Shown here: piece after piece, positions 7,792-16,769 of the stretch
How positions within the stretch are numbered: the stretch's first letter is position 1
Layout of the letters: each line of letters begins with the position of its first letter
NCBI GenBank assembly: GCA_963811705.1
Contig: CAWESL010000007.1
Coordinates: 372,001 to 436,000, forward strand
Reading direction: 5' to 3'
Length of the DNA: 64,000 bases
Source of the DNA: DATJPR01 sp963811705
GTDB lineage: Bacteria; Bacteroidota; Ignavibacteria; UBA10030; UBA6906
The notes under the pieces: generated by a model
Told to the model about the DNA's origin: nothing
Database searches by the model: none
Seen by the model: only the letters and a program-made list of their open reading frames with translations
Made by a program: the position numbers and the translations under genes

Positions 7792-9597
7792 TTACTTCAT
7801 AAGAACCATCTTCTTCGTCAAGGTCTGGTTCTCGGTCTGCAGAGTATAGAAGTAGATGCCGCTGGCCAGGCCGCGGGCATCGAACTTCACTTCATAGCTT
7901 TGCGCCGGCTTGAAGCCGCTCATCAACGTGGCCACTTCCTGACCCAGAACATCGTACACCTTCAGACTGACGTTTCCGGACTTTGGAATCGTGAAGCTGA
8001 TGAGGGTGCTGGGGTTGAAGGGATTCGGATAATTCTGATGGAGCGCGAACGTCGACGCCACGCCTGTCGGCCCGGCAACGCCGGTGGTCACGAGACTCCC
8101 ATTGTCCAATGCCGTCTGGATCTTTGTGAGTTCGGTGCCGCGCTGAGCGTTCCATGCGGCTTTCTCCGAGGGGAACCAGTTGAGGTCGCCCAACGGGAAT
8201 CCGCCGATACCGGCTGTCTTGAGATCCGCATCGCTGTACGAAAGGTTCACGGGAATCGGCCAGTCGGGATACAGCCACAGCGTAGAGGCCGTGTCGACAA
8301 GTCGCCAGTCGGGGAGAACCGCTGCGCTGCCTGCTGCACCGGTGTCAACCGTGGCAATGGTGAACTTCTTCAACTCGTACAACGCACCGCCCTGCGACGT
8401 GCTGAAGAGGTTTGCGGGATTCGTGAACGCCGGCAGCTTGTTCTTCCACGTGTCGGTAACCAGGTACGAATAGACCGAACCCGTGAACCGGCCGATGTGT
8501 TGGAACATGCTGTCGGTCCTGGAGTTCGCAATGATCGCCTGCGACTGCCAGGTGTTTACACCGTTCAAATTCGCAGTGTTCACCGTGCTGACGATGTCGT
8601 TCAGATACGGATCCCAGTATGCAAGGTTGTCCTGCACGAGGAATCTCCGGTTGAGGCCATTGGCAACAGTGGCGCTGTCCGGATATACGTTCACCATACC
8701 CATCGGCAGCCAGTCAAGATCCTGTTCGCCGTCGTCAATGGACTTCATCTTCGGGTAGGGCTGGATATTGCAGTTCACGAAGATGTTGTTCGTCAGACTC
8801 ATATTGCTCTGGTTCCCAAGGTTCATGAATTGATAGCCGGAGCAGTTGACGAACGTGTTGTGGTTGATGATGACACGGTTGAACGGATAGTTGCGGAACT
8901 TGTACATGGTCCCCTGGGCGTTGATGTGCGTGCAGTTTTCGACAAGCAGGGTGTCGGTCACATTGAAGCCGTCAAGCACGCCGCCATTGCGCCGGCATGG
9001 CTGACCGTTCATGTTCACGAAGTAGCAATTCCGGAGGGTCAGCTTGACGCCGTCGGTGGCTATTTGTGTGAAGACCCAGCGCGTACGTTCGAAGAGGCAG
9101 TTGTCAAAAATAACCGTCGGCTTGTCACCGCCGATGGCAGTATAGGCCCAGTTGAACGCTTTGGAGTTGTCTGCCATGATCAGCTGGCAATTCGAGACCG
9201 TCAAATCGCCATTGCCACCGATACCATTCGGGTTGGAGGTGGTTCCGTCGGAATACCCCGTGACCATTGGCGGTGCTGCGTTCGTGTCGGTGTTTGCCAC
9301 CAGTGGTGTAGTCGTTGCACCAAAAATGACAGTCTTGTGCTTGCCGGAACTCGCCGGGCCGTTGGCGTTCGGATACCACCCGTTCGTCTGCAGCTCATAC
9401 ACGCGTCCCGCCGGTACACTATTGGTGTCCGCGAACAGCGCGACATACAGCGAATTCGGGCCGCCCAGTTCATCGTACGTTTTGATGACCAGCGTGTCAC
9501 CCTTGATCTGCTTGGTGACATCGGCCAAGGTCTGCGAGTAGAGCGTATACATCGGCAGCAATGCAGTCACTACTGCCAGAAGTAGTAGCTTCTTCAT
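7792..9597 (-). CDS. Secreted right-handed beta-helix protein with T9SS sorting domain
   Basis: This is a 601-aa protein starting MKKLLLLAVVTALLPMYTLYSQ, a signal peptide. The middle (about residues 130-300) has repeated short strands with Asn/Cys-rich turns (LTVSNCQLIM, VIFDNCLFERT, LTLRNCYFVNMNG, LLVENCTHINAQG, VIINHNTFVNCSG, SLTNNIFVNCNI). This is the pattern of parallel beta-helix proteins such as pectate-lyase-like or polysaccharide-binding proteins. The last ~85 residues are a T9SS sorting domain (QNYPNPFNPST ... VYDVLGQEV ... TKKMVLMK). The start at 9597 is preferred over an ATG four codons upstream because GGAGG lies 5 nt before it. No catalytic residues can be assigned, so substrate and activity are unknown. 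It lies directly downstream of the TonB-dependent receptor gene in the same direction and may work with it. Confidence 0.8.
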   Translation of the reverse strand: MKKLLLLAVVTALLPMYTLYSQTLADVTKQIKGDTLVIKTYDELGGPNSLYVALFADTNSVPAGRVYELQTNGWYPNANGPASSGKHKTVIFGATTTPLVANTDTNAAPPMVTGYSDGTTSNPNGIGGNGDLTVSNCQLIMADNSKAFNWAYTAIGGDKPTVIFDNCLFERTRWVFTQIATDGVKLTLRNCYFVNMNGQPCRRNGGVLDGFNVTDTLLVENCTHINAQGTMYKFRNYPFNRVIINHNTFVNCSGYQFMNLGNQSNMSLTNNIFVNCNIQPYPKMKSIDDGEQDLDWLPMGMVNVYPDSATVANGLNRRFLVQDNLAYWDPYLNDIVSTVNTANLNGVNTWQSQAIIANSRTDSMFQHIGRFTGSVYSYLVTDTWKNKLPAFTNPANLFSTSQGGALYELKKFTIATVDTGAAGSAAVLPDWRLVDTASTLWLYPDWPIPVNLSYSDADLKTAGIGGFPLGDLNWFPSEKAAWNAQRGTELTKIQTALDNGSLVTTGVAGPTGVASTFALHQNYPNPFNPSTLISFTIPKSGNVSLKVYDVLGQEVATLMSGFKPAQSYEVKFDARGLASGIYFYTLQTENQTLTKKMVLMK

Positions 9598-9702
9598 ACA
9601 TGCCTCCAAAAGATGGATGGTTAATGAGTGTGGAGCGAGACAACACGAAATGCTTTGCAGGGTGATGGATCCTCCTTGTATTATTGAATCTTCCGTGAGT
9701 TC

Positions 9703-12700
9703 TTAGTAACTGTACCGAACATTGAGCTGTATCGTGCGCGGAGAGTAGTCAATCGACTGCTCGTTGTGCAGTATCGGACCGTTGATTTCTCTCCGGAAAT
9801 CCTGATACGTGTAGATTGGATTGTTGAGGAGGTTCGTTCCGCTCAGGGCAACGCTCAAACCCTCAATGGGCAGCTTCTGCTGCAGGGTCATGTCCCACCG
9901 ATAGATATTCCCCGTATACGAGGATTCTTCCGGACGCGACCCGATCGCTGTCATGATGTTCCCCTGAAGGTTGAATGAGATGCGGCCGGAGAACCCCTTG
10001 TAGTCCGCACCGAAGGAGATGTTCACAACATCGTTCGGCTGGAACAGGAGTCGCGCATTCCGGACCGTGTCCCTCGTATGATACTTTTGGACGGTAAGGC
10101 GGCCTACTTTGATATTTTCCACACTGTAAAGCTGCTGCTGGTAGTCCATGTCGGACCACGTCTTGGTGTAGTTCACATTCAACACGAAGGTGTTGAACGG
10201 CTTCGGGAGATACCAGAAGTTGGTCTGCCATTCCACTTCAAAGCCGCGCACGCGTGCAGGGTTTGGATTGTTGACATAGCAGGAGATCTTCTGGGACGCC
10301 GCCGGCATCTGTGTCCCGGTATAGCCCATCATGACCCAATGAGCGGAATCGGGAAACGAAACATTGTACCGACCGAGGTCGCTGAAGTAGACACTCGCCT
10401 GGTAGTTGAAATCAATGATCTTCTTGTAGAACGGAGAGATCGTCAACAGCCCGATCTCATTGGAATAGAATGACAAGGCGAGGTCCAGGTTCGTCGAAAA
10501 CGCTGGTTTCAGCTGGGTGTTCCCCGCGACGGCAAACTCACCCGGAGAGAAGTAGACTCTCGGAAGGATCCTGTCATAGTCAGGGCGCGCGATACCCTCG
10601 GTGATCGCAATCCTGACATCGCTCCAGTCATTGAACTTGTAGCGAACCTGCGCATTGGGGAAGATATTTTTGTCCTTCCGATCCACCGACGTCGAAATCC
10701 CCGCAGCATCCAGATTGGCTTGCGGCACGAGGAACGCGTCGCCATAAACCGAATGAGTTACATACGTGAAATTGGCTTTGTAATGCATGTTGTACTGTTC
10801 GATTCTCGCACCGGCCATGACGGTGAGGCGCGACCCGAAATCGAAGGTCCCCATCAGGTACGCCGCACTGAAGAGCTCGTCACCCCAAAAGTCATTGTTG
10901 TCGGTCCCCGGCCAGTAGATCTTCGGGCTCCAGTCCAACTGCGACTGCGTCATAAAGATGTCGTAGATCGTCTGGTCAATCGGGGCTCTGAAGGCGTACT
11001 GTCCGTTCAGGAAATGGTCCGCCCGCTTATAGTTCTGCCTGAGGATATCGCTCAAGAGAAGACGGGACATGTCTGTCGCGGCGTTCATCGTCTTGCCGGG
11101 GAACATCTTATTGACGCTTGGTCCGTACAGTTGCGGATCCGATGTGCCCTTGAACGTCACCCAGTCCTTGTCTGAACGTGCCATGCGCATGACCTTGGCC
11201 CCAGCCTTGAACTTCGCAGAAACGTCGTTGGAGAGAGACACAGGCAACGTGAAATCGAGAGCGGCATTGTAGATATGCTCGTTGAACGTTTCGTTATGCG
11301 CACGCACCCAGCCGTTGAAGTCGGAACTATCCGGATCGGTCGGGTTGATAATGAGGTTGTACACGCCCTCCAGGGTCAGATATTGCATGAGTGATTCATA
11401 CGTTCTTCTCGTACCATCCGGTGTCCGTCCGAACGGGTAGGCATTGACCTGGTTGCCGAACGTCATATTGTCGCCGGCCCACCCGTAGGCAATCCGCGTG
11501 TATTTGTTCGATCCCGAGTGGGAGAGGTTCAGGTCGACCTTCAAGTCCCCGAAGTTGTTCGTGGCCTGCAGCCCGTTGATCCAGAGGTCCCGGCCGTACG
11601 CATTGCGATTCAGACCATACGTGAGAGACCCGTTGCCGGGGAAATTGTACGTATCCGTCATTGTCCCCATATTGTTATCGGCGTGCGAGTAGTTGTTCTG
11701 GAGGATGATCTTCCCGTTGGGAAGCTTGTAGTCCAGAACGAGGCTCCCGCCATTATTCATGACAATGTTGTCATCCAGCGAGAATGTTGCACTGTTCGTC
11801 TGGTAAACGCCTTCTCCGTAGGGGGCAGAACCCACCTGCTGAAACCCGAGCGAACCGTGGTCATCGCCCGTCAGCATTCGATCAGCGCTTGCCTGAACGA
11901 ACACGCCAAGAGCGTTGTCGAAGAACCGGTCACTCGCGGAGAACCAGAGTTTATAGTCGTCCAGGCTGCGGGCCAGCGAAAGGTAGCCGCCCTGCGCCAG
12001 GACGTCGAAGTGGAAATTTTCCGGAGCCTCACGGAGGGTGAGGTTCACGACACCGCCGATCGCATTCGCGTCCATATCCGGCGTGATGGCCTTCGTCACC
12101 TCGATGCCCGACAGCATATTCGAGGAGATGAAGCCCAGGTTGACAGACCGGTCAAACATGTTCGTTGACGGAATGCGCACGCCGTTGAGGAGGATCTGAT
12201 TCATCTTTGCTTCAACACCGCGCACAACGACTTCATCGCCAAACATCAATGATACACCCGGCAGGCGCGCGAGTGCTGCCGCGGCGCTGGCGTCGGGCAG
12301 TTCGTGGATCTTCTCCGCCGAAACGACATTGGTTATCGTATTGGACGATAACTGCTGGTTGATCGCATCCTGCTGTCCCTTTGCCTGGACAGTTACCACC
12401 ACTTCTTGTCCTTCGACTGCCTGCGGTGAAAGCGCAAAATTCGCTACGACCGTCTGATCAGGCTTCACCTCGACCGAGATCTCTTTCCCAACGTAGCCGA
12501 TGAACCGTATCGCGAGAGTATAGGTCCCCGCAGCCACATCGCGGATTACGTACTTCCCTTCAAGATCCGTTGATTGCCCCAGGCTGGTTCCTTTGAGCCA
12601 GACGCTCGCGCCTGGCAGTGCCCCGCCTGTGATTGCGTCTGTGATGGTCCCGGAAATCTTACCGGACTCCCCTATGGCAAACACGCCCGAGGTGCCGAGC

Positions 12701-12744
12701 AACAGGACTACCATCAATGCGCAAGACAGTCTCAAAATTGTCAT
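9703..12744 (-). CDS. TonB-dependent outer-membrane receptor with N-terminal carboxypeptidase-regulatory-like domain
   Basis: This 1013-aa outer-membrane transporter is energised by TonB and probably imports oligosaccharides. Residues 1-24 are a signal peptide. Residues 27-115 form a CarboxypepD_reg-like beta-sandwich (GKISGTITDAITGGALPGA ... YVIRDVAAGTYTLAIRFIGY). The plug is at about 130-240 (IHELPDASAAAALARLPGV ... VVVRGVEAKMNQILLNGVRI ... DMDANAIGGVVNL). The remainder is the beta-barrel, ending in an aromatic residue (LNVRYSY) as expected for BAM-inserted proteins. The plug style resembles the TonB_Xanth_Caul group more than classical SusC. No SusD-like lipoprotein is adjacent. The beta-helix T9SS gene follows 105 bp downstream. 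Confidence 0.92.
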   Translation of the reverse strand: MTILRLSCALMVVLLLGTSGVFAIGESGKISGTITDAITGGALPGASVWLKGTSLGQSTDLEGKYVIRDVAAGTYTLAIRFIGYVGKEISVEVKPDQTVVANFALSPQAVEGQEVVVTVQAKGQQDAINQQLSSNTITNVVSAEKIHELPDASAAAALARLPGVSLMFGDEVVVRGVEAKMNQILLNGVRIPSTNMFDRSVNLGFISSNMLSGIEVTKAITPDMDANAIGGVVNLTLREAPENFHFDVLAQGGYLSLARSLDDYKLWFSASDRFFDNALGVFVQASADRMLTGDDHGSLGFQQVGSAPYGEGVYQTNSATFSLDDNIVMNNGGSLVLDYKLPNGKIILQNNYSHADNNMGTMTDTYNFPGNGSLTYGLNRNAYGRDLWINGLQATNNFGDLKVDLNLSHSGSNKYTRIAYGWAGDNMTFGNQVNAYPFGRTPDGTRRTYESLMQYLTLEGVYNLIINPTDPDSSDFNGWVRAHNETFNEHIYNAALDFTLPVSLSNDVSAKFKAGAKVMRMARSDKDWVTFKGTSDPQLYGPSVNKMFPGKTMNAATDMSRLLLSDILRQNYKRADHFLNGQYAFRAPIDQTIYDIFMTQSQLDWSPKIYWPGTDNNDFWGDELFSAAYLMGTFDFGSRLTVMAGARIEQYNMHYKANFTYVTHSVYGDAFLVPQANLDAAGISTSVDRKDKNIFPNAQVRYKFNDWSDVRIAITEGIARPDYDRILPRVYFSPGEFAVAGNTQLKPAFSTNLDLALSFYSNEIGLLTISPFYKKIIDFNYQASVYFSDLGRYNVSFPDSAHWVMMGYTGTQMPAASQKISCYVNNPNPARVRGFEVEWQTNFWYLPKPFNTFVLNVNYTKTWSDMDYQQQLYSVENIKVGRLTVQKYHTRDTVRNARLLFQPNDVVNISFGADYKGFSGRISFNLQGNIMTAIGSRPEESSYTGNIYRWDMTLQQKLPIEGLSVALSGTNLLNNPIYTYQDFRREINGPILHNEQSIDYSPRTIQLNVRYSY

Positions 12745-13097
12745 GGCTGACTCTCTCTGTTGGTTGTTGGAATGAAGGACGCTAAACTGTACCGCGATGG
12801 ATCCTGAGATCTGACCCTTCGATCAGCGGTCGGTGAATTCATCGTGCTCCCGCAGCAGGTCCCGTGACCGAAGCACAGGCCAGCCTCGAAGGTCTGACCG
12901 TATTGTTCCCGATCGTTCGCAAGGCGCATCGGTGTCGTGCAAGCGTTGTTCTCCTCTGGGATTCCGGACGGCGCATTGCGTGTACGTACACGCTCGTTGG
13001 GGCCAGACGCTTCGTCCTCCCGCCTCCTCTGTCCTCCGGCACCGACACTCACGTTGGACGGAAATCCCTCTTGTCCGAGAGAAGTGACGTCCACCGT
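12745..13097. other. Intergenic region between sugar symporter and TonB receptor genes, no gene seen
   Basis: This 353-bp gap lies upstream of the TonB-dependent receptor start and downstream of the symporter stop, both on the minus strand. It presumably carries the receptor promoter and leader. I see no convincing -35/-10 pair and no copy of the TGAANCGNTTCA box. Short open frames on both strands lack recognisable domains and look like chance reading of GC-rich DNA. Confidence 0.4.
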
Positions 13098-14474
13098 TTA
13101 AGCAGTCTGGGCGACGAAATGTTTCCTCCGTTCCGTGAGCTCTTCGGTGATCTGCCGTTCAGCCTGCTTGGTGATTCCGTAGAAGAACAGGCATACCGCG
13201 CATATCGCGAACGTGAGCGCAGGGAACACACTCATCGTCATCACGATGCCATTCAACGCCGCGGGAGTCTGAACGGCATTCGGGACGTAGCCATACATAG
13301 AGAGGACATACCCGGTAATTGCACCTCCGAATCCCAGGCCGGCCTTCAGCGCAAACACAATCGCCGAGAAGATGATCCCGGTTGCGCGCCGTTTGTTTTT
13401 CCATTCCGAATAGTCTGCAACATCGGCCATCATCGCCCACAGAAGCGGGATCGTAAATCCATAGACAAACTGCCGGAGCATTTCGGCCGCGAACATCAAT
13501 TGAATGGCATCCGGTGGAAGCACACTGAACACTAGCGTAAATACCGCGGTCCCTGCGAGCCCGGCGATGAAGACGTTGCGCTTGCCATATCGCATCGCGA
13601 GACGCTTGGAGAAGAAAATCCCCACGATCGTCGAAACCGTCCCCAGCACATTGAAGAGGCTGAACATGCCCTCATAGTTCTGGGCATGTACGTAATATCG
13701 AAAATAGTAGAACACCACACTGCCGCGCATTGCGAGCGTGATGAAGAGTACAAGGGTCAGCACAAACATCACAATCCACGGCCGGTTTTTCATCAGGTCG
13801 CCGAAATGTTCCTTGAGTGTGGCTTTCTGTGCAGGGTCCGGCTGGATCCGCTCGCGGGTGGAGGCAAATGTGATGAAGAAGAGGACAACGGCGAGAGACG
13901 AGAATATCGCCATCGTCAACTGATAGCCGTGGGCACTGTCACCCTTCCCGAAATAGCCCACCATCGGGAGGGCCAGTCCCTGGATAATCAGTTGCGCCAG
14001 CATGGCAAACACGAACCGGTACGACGACAGGCTTGTGCGTTCCTCCAGGTCTCCCGTCATCACGCCGCTCAGCGCCGAGTATGGCAGGTTATTCGCCGAA
14101 TACACCATCATCAGGATGATGTACGTCACGTAGGCGTAGACGAGCTTGCCGCCCTGGCTGAAATCCGGCGTGACGAAGGCAAGAAATCCCATGATCCCGA
14201 ATGGAACCGCGGTCCAAAGAATCCAAGGACGAAACTTTCCCCATCGTGTCGACGTCCTATCAGCAAGCACGCCCATGACCGGGTCGAAGACCGCATCCCA
14301 AACGCGAACGACCACCAGCAGCGTGGCGGCTGCCGCGGCAGTGATCCCAAACGAATCGGTGTAGAATGCCAGCTGGAACATCACCATCGTCTGGAAGATG
14401 AAATTCGCGGCGGTGTCCCCGAGTGCGTATCCTACTTTTTCCCGGACAGAAAGTGCAATCCCGGATGCAGACAC
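13098..14474 (-). CDS. Sugar:cation symporter, GPH (MelB/XynP-like) family
   Basis: This is a 458-aa inner-membrane carrier with about 12 hydrophobic segments. The GPH signature is clear: an N-terminal EKVGYALGDTAANFIFQTM start and WDAVFDPVMGVLADRT with the conserved Asp pair that coordinates the coupling cation, followed by GKFRPWILW. Members carry glycosides, pentosides or hexuronides with Na+ or H+. The gene begins with GTG, preceded by CGGAGATATTT. It lies downstream of a LacI regulator gene on the same strand. Together with the nearby xylanase and uxuA it is likely to import xylo-oligosaccharides or hexuronides, which is an inference from context. Confidence 0.9.
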   Translation of the reverse strand: MSASGIALSVREKVGYALGDTAANFIFQTMVMFQLAFYTDSFGITAAAAATLLVVVRVWDAVFDPVMGVLADRTSTRWGKFRPWILWTAVPFGIMGFLAFVTPDFSQGGKLVYAYVTYIILMMVYSANNLPYSALSGVMTGDLEERTSLSSYRFVFAMLAQLIIQGLALPMVGYFGKGDSAHGYQLTMAIFSSLAVVLFFITFASTRERIQPDPAQKATLKEHFGDLMKNRPWIVMFVLTLVLFITLAMRGSVVFYYFRYYVHAQNYEGMFSLFNVLGTVSTIVGIFFSKRLAMRYGKRNVFIAGLAGTAVFTLVFSVLPPDAIQLMFAAEMLRQFVYGFTIPLLWAMMADVADYSEWKNKRRATGIIFSAIVFALKAGLGFGGAITGYVLSMYGYVPNAVQTPAALNGIVMTMSVFPALTFAICAVCLFFYGITKQAERQITEELTERRKHFVAQTA

Positions 14475-14925
14475 AAATATCTCCGATCGTTTAGTTCAGT
14501 ACGATGATCCTCGAATCCATGAGAGACTTACGTTCGCCATGGTATGGGCCACTGACAGCGCGCAGGATTTCCCTGCAGAGCTGACTTCGACAAACGCCTG
14601 CTTAGATTGGAAGACCTCGTTGACTTGAATATCGATGGATCCAGCGGAATTCTCCTGCGACTCGGCATGCCGGCCAACAGGGGACCCGCTGTCTCCGAAT
14701 AACTCCGTTCTTGGAGCGCCGTACGGAAAAACACACTGCTGATGACCGATTGGCACTCGGCTGCAAAAGCCGACAGGAAAACAGGTACTCCCGCTTCGTG
14801 ATTTGATCTTGGTAAATTCATTTCAATAAGCAATTGAAAAAACCGCTGAGTAATTAAACAGTTCAAAAACCATTGATACGGTTCAATTCAGTAATGATCA
14901 GCAAGGAAAAACTCCAATTTCGCTA
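14475..14925. other. Intergenic region upstream of the symporter, with one operator-like site
   Basis: This 451-bp gap separates the LacI gene stop from the symporter start. TGATACGGTTCA at 14874-14885 matches the LacI-type box TGAANCGNTTCA at all but one position. The surrounding 14820-14900 stretch is AT-rich (several TTGAAC / CAATTG elements), unlike its neighbours, and is a plausible promoter region for the symporter. No gene is seen. Confidence 0.45.
14874..14885. promoter_or_regulatory. Candidate LacI-family operator (one mismatch)
   Basis: TGATACGGTTCA agrees with TGAANCGNTTCA except one base. It lies 40 bp beyond the end of the LacI gene and about 400 bp upstream of the symporter start. 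Assignment rests on similarity to the perfect palindrome at 16267-16278. Confidence 0.4.
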
Positions 14926-15993
14926 CTATTTCGCGATGTGAAGCTCGTGATACTCTTCGACAGGGGGATTCAAAGATTGCGTTGTTTCACGAGCGACGAA
15001 CTCGGTTTCAAGGACAACGCGCTCGATCGGGAGTGAATGAGACGCTTCAATGTTGCGAATGAGAATTTCGGCAGCACGCATCCCGATCTCATGATGCGGA
15101 GCCCGAATGGTCGTCAGCGGGATCGGGTACATCTTCGCATAATAAATGTCGTCAATCCCCACGAGCGAAATTTCCTCTGGGATTCTGATCCCCAACTTGC
15201 GCAATGCCAACATCACTGCGAGCGCCTGATGATCATTGAAACAAACGATGGCCGTGGGGTACTCCTCGCGTGCCAGTCCCTCAAAGTACTCGATGGTCTT
15301 CGCATAACTTTCATCAAAATGCGAGCCGATCGAAACGACATACTCCTTCTTGAATACGAGGGGACTTTCACTGAACGCATAGCGGAAGCCCTCGACACGC
15401 TCAAGAGTATGCGATGACTGTGGCGGTCCGGCGAAATGCACAATCCTCCGGTGGCCGCTGTCAATCAAGAACTTCACCGCCTTCTTTACCGCTTTGATAT
15501 TATCGATCGCAACGACATTCGCCTGAATCCCCTGAACGTCCTCGAGCAGCACGAACGGGTAGTTGACCATTTTCAACAAGAAGAGGTGTTCGATTTCCGC
15601 CGTTCCAGCAATAATGGGGGCGATAATTGCTCCCTTGATATCCTTCGCCGAATAAAGCCGGGTGAGCTGCTTCTCACTTTCGTGATCATCATCGGAGCTC
15701 CCGACCACAATGGAGTACCCTTTGCTCTTTGCATACTCTTTCGCACCCGCGGCAATCGAAGTATAGAACGGGTAGCTTAGGTCCTTCAGAATCACACCAA
15801 TGCTCTTCTCGGGCTGCCCCCCCTTCAGGTTCCTCGCGATCCCCTTTGGGCGATAGTTGAGTTCCTTCATGACTTCCAGGATATGATCTCGTGTCGATGG
15901 CTTGACATTACTTTTCCCATTGATCACCGCCGACACAGTGCCTTTCGACACTTTCGCGCGCTTCGCCACATCGACTATTGTGAGCTTTCTCAT
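14926..15993 (-). CDS. LacI-family transcriptional regulator
   Basis: This 355-aa repressor has an N-terminal helix-turn-helix (TIVDVAKRAKVSKGTVSAVI, hinge NYRPKGIARNL) and a periplasmic-binding-protein-like effector domain from about residue 60 (SIGVILKDLSYPFYTSIAAG ... GHRRIVHFAGPP ... AIVCFNDHQALAVMLAL ... GIDDIYYAKMYPIPLTTI). It should bind a sugar ligand and a palindromic DNA operator. It is strongly similar along its length to the second LacI protein at 25274-26377 (for example shared AEIEHLF-LKM-NFPFVLLE and NVV-IDNIKA), so the two are paralogues. The divergent intergenic region to uxuA carries a perfect palindrome TGAACCGGTTCA, a natural target. The effector is unknown; a hexuronate or xylose-derived sugar fits the context. 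Confidence 0.93.
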   Translation of the reverse strand: MRKLTIVDVAKRAKVSKGTVSAVINGKSNVKPSTRDHILEVMKELNYRPKGIARNLKGGQPEKSIGVILKDLSYPFYTSIAAGAKEYAKSKGYSIVVGSSDDDHESEKQLTRLYSAKDIKGAIIAPIIAGTAEIEHLFLLKMVNYPFVLLEDVQGIQANVVAIDNIKAVKKAVKFLIDSGHRRIVHFAGPPQSSHTLERVEGFRYAFSESPLVFKKEYVVSIGSHFDESYAKTIEYFEGLAREEYPTAIVCFNDHQALAVMLALRKLGIRIPEEISLVGIDDIYYAKMYPIPLTTIRAPHHEIGMRAAEILIRNIEASHSLPIERVVLETEFVARETTQSLNPPVEEYHELHIAK

Positions 15994-16769
15994 TCGCCCC
16001 AGAACCCGCTTTCGGGATACTCTGAAACCAAGACCCGCGTTTCGCGCTGGTTAACTACCTCCTCGACCCTTCAATTAAACTTAGAGGATTGGATGAATAC
16101 GGTCTATCCCCTCAGAAAAACTCTCCAGGGATTCAATTAAATGAAACAGACCGAAGTGGCCTGGAAACTTCCTTGCCGTTGCCTAGGAGGATAGAGTGTC
16201 TGATTTGACAGAAAAAGGAAAGAACTGTTTGGATTCGGTTGGTAGCTTAATCATTCTGTAGAAGCCTGAACCGGTTCAATTGTACAGCGGCAAAAAACAA
16301 AAGTCAAGTGCCTTTGGACTTTTTTTTGGAACTTCCTCGCAGGTCCCCTTTTCCATCGAAAACACCGCTATAATGCAACAAACACACCTTCATTTTTTGC
16401 CTGGCAGAGCCCTCGCGGTGCCCCCGTACCGCGCCTGGTCGATGGATTGATCCGATGCCGTTTCAATCGACTGGTTCGAAGCTGTTTCAATTCAGGCCCC
16501 AACAGTCTGGAATTCTTGAACGCCCTGGCGGTGTTACTAATAATTACCTCACATGAATTCTGCAGTGACATTCTCGAAAGGATATCCTTCGGGAGTTTTC
16601 TTATGTTGTCATTCCGCTCCCCGCAACGAACCCCGGAATCGAGTACGGCGGCATGCCTTTGCGCCCGGTTCGAGAGAGCGAACTACCGGTTGGTTCACCG
16701 CCTGACCGGGCGGTCAGCAAGAATCTTCACGCGTTCAATCTGGAACCCAAATGAAGGATCACTTATAGA
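15994..16769. other. Divergent intergenic region between the LacI regulator and uxuA
   Basis: This 776-bp region has no supported gene. It contains the palindromic operator at 16267-16278 and a -10-like TATAAT at 16369-16374 reading toward uxuA. It also has further TTCAA-rich motifs near 16080, 16132, 16460 and 16485 that resemble half-sites. The length suggests complex control of both flanking genes. Short open frames here have no recognisable domain. Confidence 0.5.
16267..16278. promoter_or_regulatory. Candidate LacI-family operator, perfect palindrome
   Basis: TGAACCGGTTCA is a perfect 12-bp palindrome with the central CG typical of LacI/GalR operators. It sits about 275 bp before the LacI start and 490 bp before uxuA, in the shared regulatory region, so autoregulation plus control of uxuA is likely. 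Confidence 0.6.

Noticed and set aside
7900..9585. A 561-codon open frame on the plus strand opposite the beta-helix gene
   Set aside because: The minus strand encodes a clear signal peptide, beta-helix and T9SS domain. The plus-strand translation has no recognisable domain and no signal, so it is a GC-rich shadow.
12741..13094. Open frame of 117 codons between the TonB receptor and the symporter
   Set aside because: Low-complexity basic translation without domain, overlapping the probable promoter region of the receptor gene.
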